Shown: positions 5,622 to 6,740 of the stretch, in pieces
Layout: each line of letters starts with the position of its first letter
How positions within the stretch are numbered: position 1 is the stretch's first letter
Assembly (NCBI GenBank): GCA_019243975.1
Contig: JAFATL010000512.1
Location: forward strand, 1 to 6,740
Direction of reading: 5' to 3'
Origin: Actinomycetota bacterium
Lineage (GTDB): Bacteria > Actinomycetota > Acidimicrobiia > Acidimicrobiales > JAFATL01
DNA length: 6,740 nucleotides
Program-made: the position numbers and the translations under genes
Notes under the pieces: model-generated
Told to the model about the DNA's origin: nothing
Database searches by the model: none
Seen by the model: only the letters and a program-made list of their open reading frames with translations

Positions 5622-5891
5622 GCGGAACCCCGGGGAGCCGCAAACGACAAAGGCGCAAGCCGGAGTCGGATGCGGAGCAGCCGGGCGGAAACTTTGGATC
5701 AGGGTTTCGTTCGAAGCAGTCGAGGTGCCTTCGGGTACCGAGGCTGTGGAGAGCGGATCACCCGAGCGAGTTCGGCCCCGAGAAGCGCGAAGACTTCGGT
5801 CGGAGAGCTACTCGGGGTCGATTCGCGTCTGCGGGAACTTCTGCGCGCCCACCGTCGTCCAAGCCGCTACACAGACGACGAGGGGGTTCCC
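5622..5891 (+). promoter_or_regulatory. Structured 5' leader, candidate cis-regulatory RNA
   Basis: This gene-free stretch can fold into a series of hairpins. They are 5622-5641 (GCGG/CCGC plus an inner CC/GG), 5688-5708 (GAAACTTT/AGGGTTTC, loop GGATC), 5716-5747 and 5772-5821. The third has six pairs, a tandem G-A mismatch, six more pairs and a cUUCGg loop. The fourth has 11 pairs closing an arm with a second cUUCGg loop at 5795-5798. A final nested hairpin (5833-5891) pairs GGGAAC with GTTCCC right up to the ATG and encloses the Shine-Dalgarno site GAGGGGG (5880-5886). Length, stable tetraloops, purine-rich internal loops and an occluded ribosome binding site resemble a translational riboswitch or other regulatory leader. 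I compared it by eye with consensus features of c-di-GMP-I, c-di-AMP (ydaO), SAM, TPP, cobalamin, glycine, lysine and fluoride riboswitches and found no convincing match. The foldings were drawn by hand, without energy calculation. Confidence 0.5.
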
Positions 5892-6740
5892 ATGCGACGG
5901 CTTCATTGGACCAAGGGCAGGGCCGCGTTGGCCGGCGTCATTGCCTTGCTGGCGGCTGGATCAGTCGTCGCCGCGACCGGCCAGCACAAGACGAAGGCGC
6001 TATCTGGCGTGCGCACCATGAGCTCCGCCGGCGTCGCCCAATCGAAGGAGGTCGCCGGGACTAGCACCATGGCTGCCGCTGGCGACGCGACGGGCGCGGC
6101 CGCCGGTTCAGTGGCATCGCCGTCGCCGTCGCCGTCGCCGTCGCCCGGGCCGCAGGCGACGCCGAACATGGCGGTCGCGGGCGGAGCCAAGGTCATCAAG
6201 ACGGCGACGATGCGGGTCAAGGTGGGTCGCGGCCGGTTCGACGACGCCTTCGCGCAGGCCACCAGCATCGCCGGCCGCTACCAGGGCTACGTGTCCGACT
6301 CGTCGAGCCAGACGCACGACAAGCAGGCCGCTGAAGGCTCGCTCACGATCCGCGTGCCTGCCGAGCACTTCGACGACGCACGCGCCGACCTCGGTCGGTT
6401 GGGTTCGATCGACCACGTCGACATCAACGGGCAGGACGTGAGCGCGCAGCTGGTCGACTACGCCGCCCGCGTGCGCAGCCTGCAGTCACAGGAGGAGGCG
6501 CTGCAGACGTTGCTGTCGAAGGCGCACAGTGTCGGCGAGGTGCTCGAGGTGCAGGGTCAGCTGTTCAACGTGCGCCAGCAGATCGAGCAGCTGCAGGCCC
6601 AGCAGGCCAACCTCGACGCCCAGGCCACCTTCGCCACCATCACCGTCACCTTGTTCGAGCCCGGTGCGGCCGTCACGCCGCCCAAGCCGGTGCCCGCCAC
6701 CGGCCTCGCTCGCAGCTGGCACCTCGCCGTGCACGGCTCG
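5892..6740 (+). CDS. Secreted/membrane-anchored DUF4349 protein (partial, 3' end outside window)
   Basis: The frame is open from ATG 5892 to the window edge (283 residues). A basic start (MRRLHWTKGR) and a hydrophobic segment at about 11-28 form a signal peptide or N-terminal anchor. No clear lipobox Cys is seen. Residues 29-100 are a Ser/Ala/Gly/Pro-rich linker with an SP-repeat at 76-85. A DUF4349 domain starts at about 101 (VIKTATMRVKV) and runs to about 257: a beta region with GSLTIRVPAEHFDDA, the motif NGQDVSAQLVDYAARVRSL, a long Gln-rich coiled coil (about 178-245), and a return strand FATITVTLFEP. DUF4349 proteins usually have a C-terminal membrane helix, expected just beyond the edge after the Pro-rich linker at 258-275. 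The function is unknown; the architecture suggests a cell-envelope protein. GAGGGGG (5880-5886) is a good ribosome binding site, but it lies inside a predicted hairpin. Confidence 0.88.
   Translation, partial: MRRLHWTKGRAALAGVIALLAAGSVVAATGQHKTKALSGVRTMSSAGVAQSKEVAGTSTMAAAGDATGAAAGSVASPSPSPSPSPGPQATPNMAVAGGAKVIKTATMRVKVGRGRFDDAFAQATSIAGRYQGYVSDSSSQTHDKQAAEGSLTIRVPAEHFDDARADLGRLGSIDHVDINGQDVSAQLVDYAARVRSLQSQEEALQTLLSKAHSVGEVLEVQGQLFNVRQQIEQLQAQQANLDAQATFATITVTLFEPGAAVTPPKPVPATGLARSWHLAVHGS
6117..6146 (+). repeat. TCGCCG hexanucleotide tandem repeat (SP linker)
   Basis: Four perfect copies of TCGCCG (6117-6140) and a fifth with one change (TCGCCC) encode five Ser-Pro pairs in the extracytoplasmic linker of the DUF4349 protein. 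The unit is a multiple of three, so slippage would change linker length without breaking the frame. Confidence 0.85.

Noticed and set aside
5636..5690. Resemblance to a c-di-GMP-I riboswitch (GCAAAC, then GGCGCAAGCC with a GNRA loop)
   Set aside because: The order and spacing of the conserved elements do not fit, and the tetraloop receptor and GGGACGCAAAGCC-type segment are missing. The 3-bp GNRA hairpin alone is weak.
5606..6064. Open frames through the leader region (5606-6064 and 5269-6021, plus)
   Set aside because: Both overlap the PucR or DUF4349 genes in other frames, have no Shine-Dalgarno site, and the region is better explained as structured RNA.

Overview
The window is GC-rich, close-packed bacterial chromosome. 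GTG and TTG starts, a PucR-type regulator, a DUF4349 cell-surface protein and a probable leaderless transcript all suggest a high-GC actinobacterium, perhaps of the Acidimicrobiia type. That placement is inferred from gene content and base composition, not from a phylogenetic marker. No rRNA, tRNA, insertion sequence, phage gene or CRISPR array is visible.

Layout, left to right. (1) On the minus strand, an ABC1/AarF/UbiB-type atypical kinase (185-1657) is followed after 15 nt by the start of a small CsbD-like stress protein that runs off the left edge. (2) Divergent from them is a REC + HD-GYP response regulator (about 1756-2856, plus), a predicted cyclic-di-GMP phosphodiesterase. Its best ribosome binding site and ATG are one frame away from its domains, so a frameshift or sequence error is likely near 1822-1848. 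(3) Convergent with it is a minus-strand cluster: a small CxxC/CPSC zinc-ribbon protein (3999-4205), an orphan ParA-family ATPase (3181-3939) and a second double-CxxC protein (2861-3184) whose GTG overlaps the ParA stop codon. ParA has a TATCAT -10 element that would start its mRNA at the GTG itself. (4) On the plus strand is a PucR-family regulator with an RsbRD-like N-terminus (about 4332-5546). (5) Then comes a 345-nt gap with no gene. It holds an AT-rich promoter candidate followed by a long leader with several hairpins, including two cUUCGg tetraloops, tandem G-A mismatches, and a final nested hairpin enclosing the ribosome binding site of the next gene. (6) The last gene (5892 to the right edge) is a secreted or membrane-anchored DUF4349 protein, cut by the window end.

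Two things deserve most attention. One is the structured leader before the DUF4349 gene, a candidate cis-regulatory RNA of a class I do not recognise. The other is the module of an orphan ParA flanked by two small CxxC proteins. No partner kinase for the response regulator and no ParB are present in the window.
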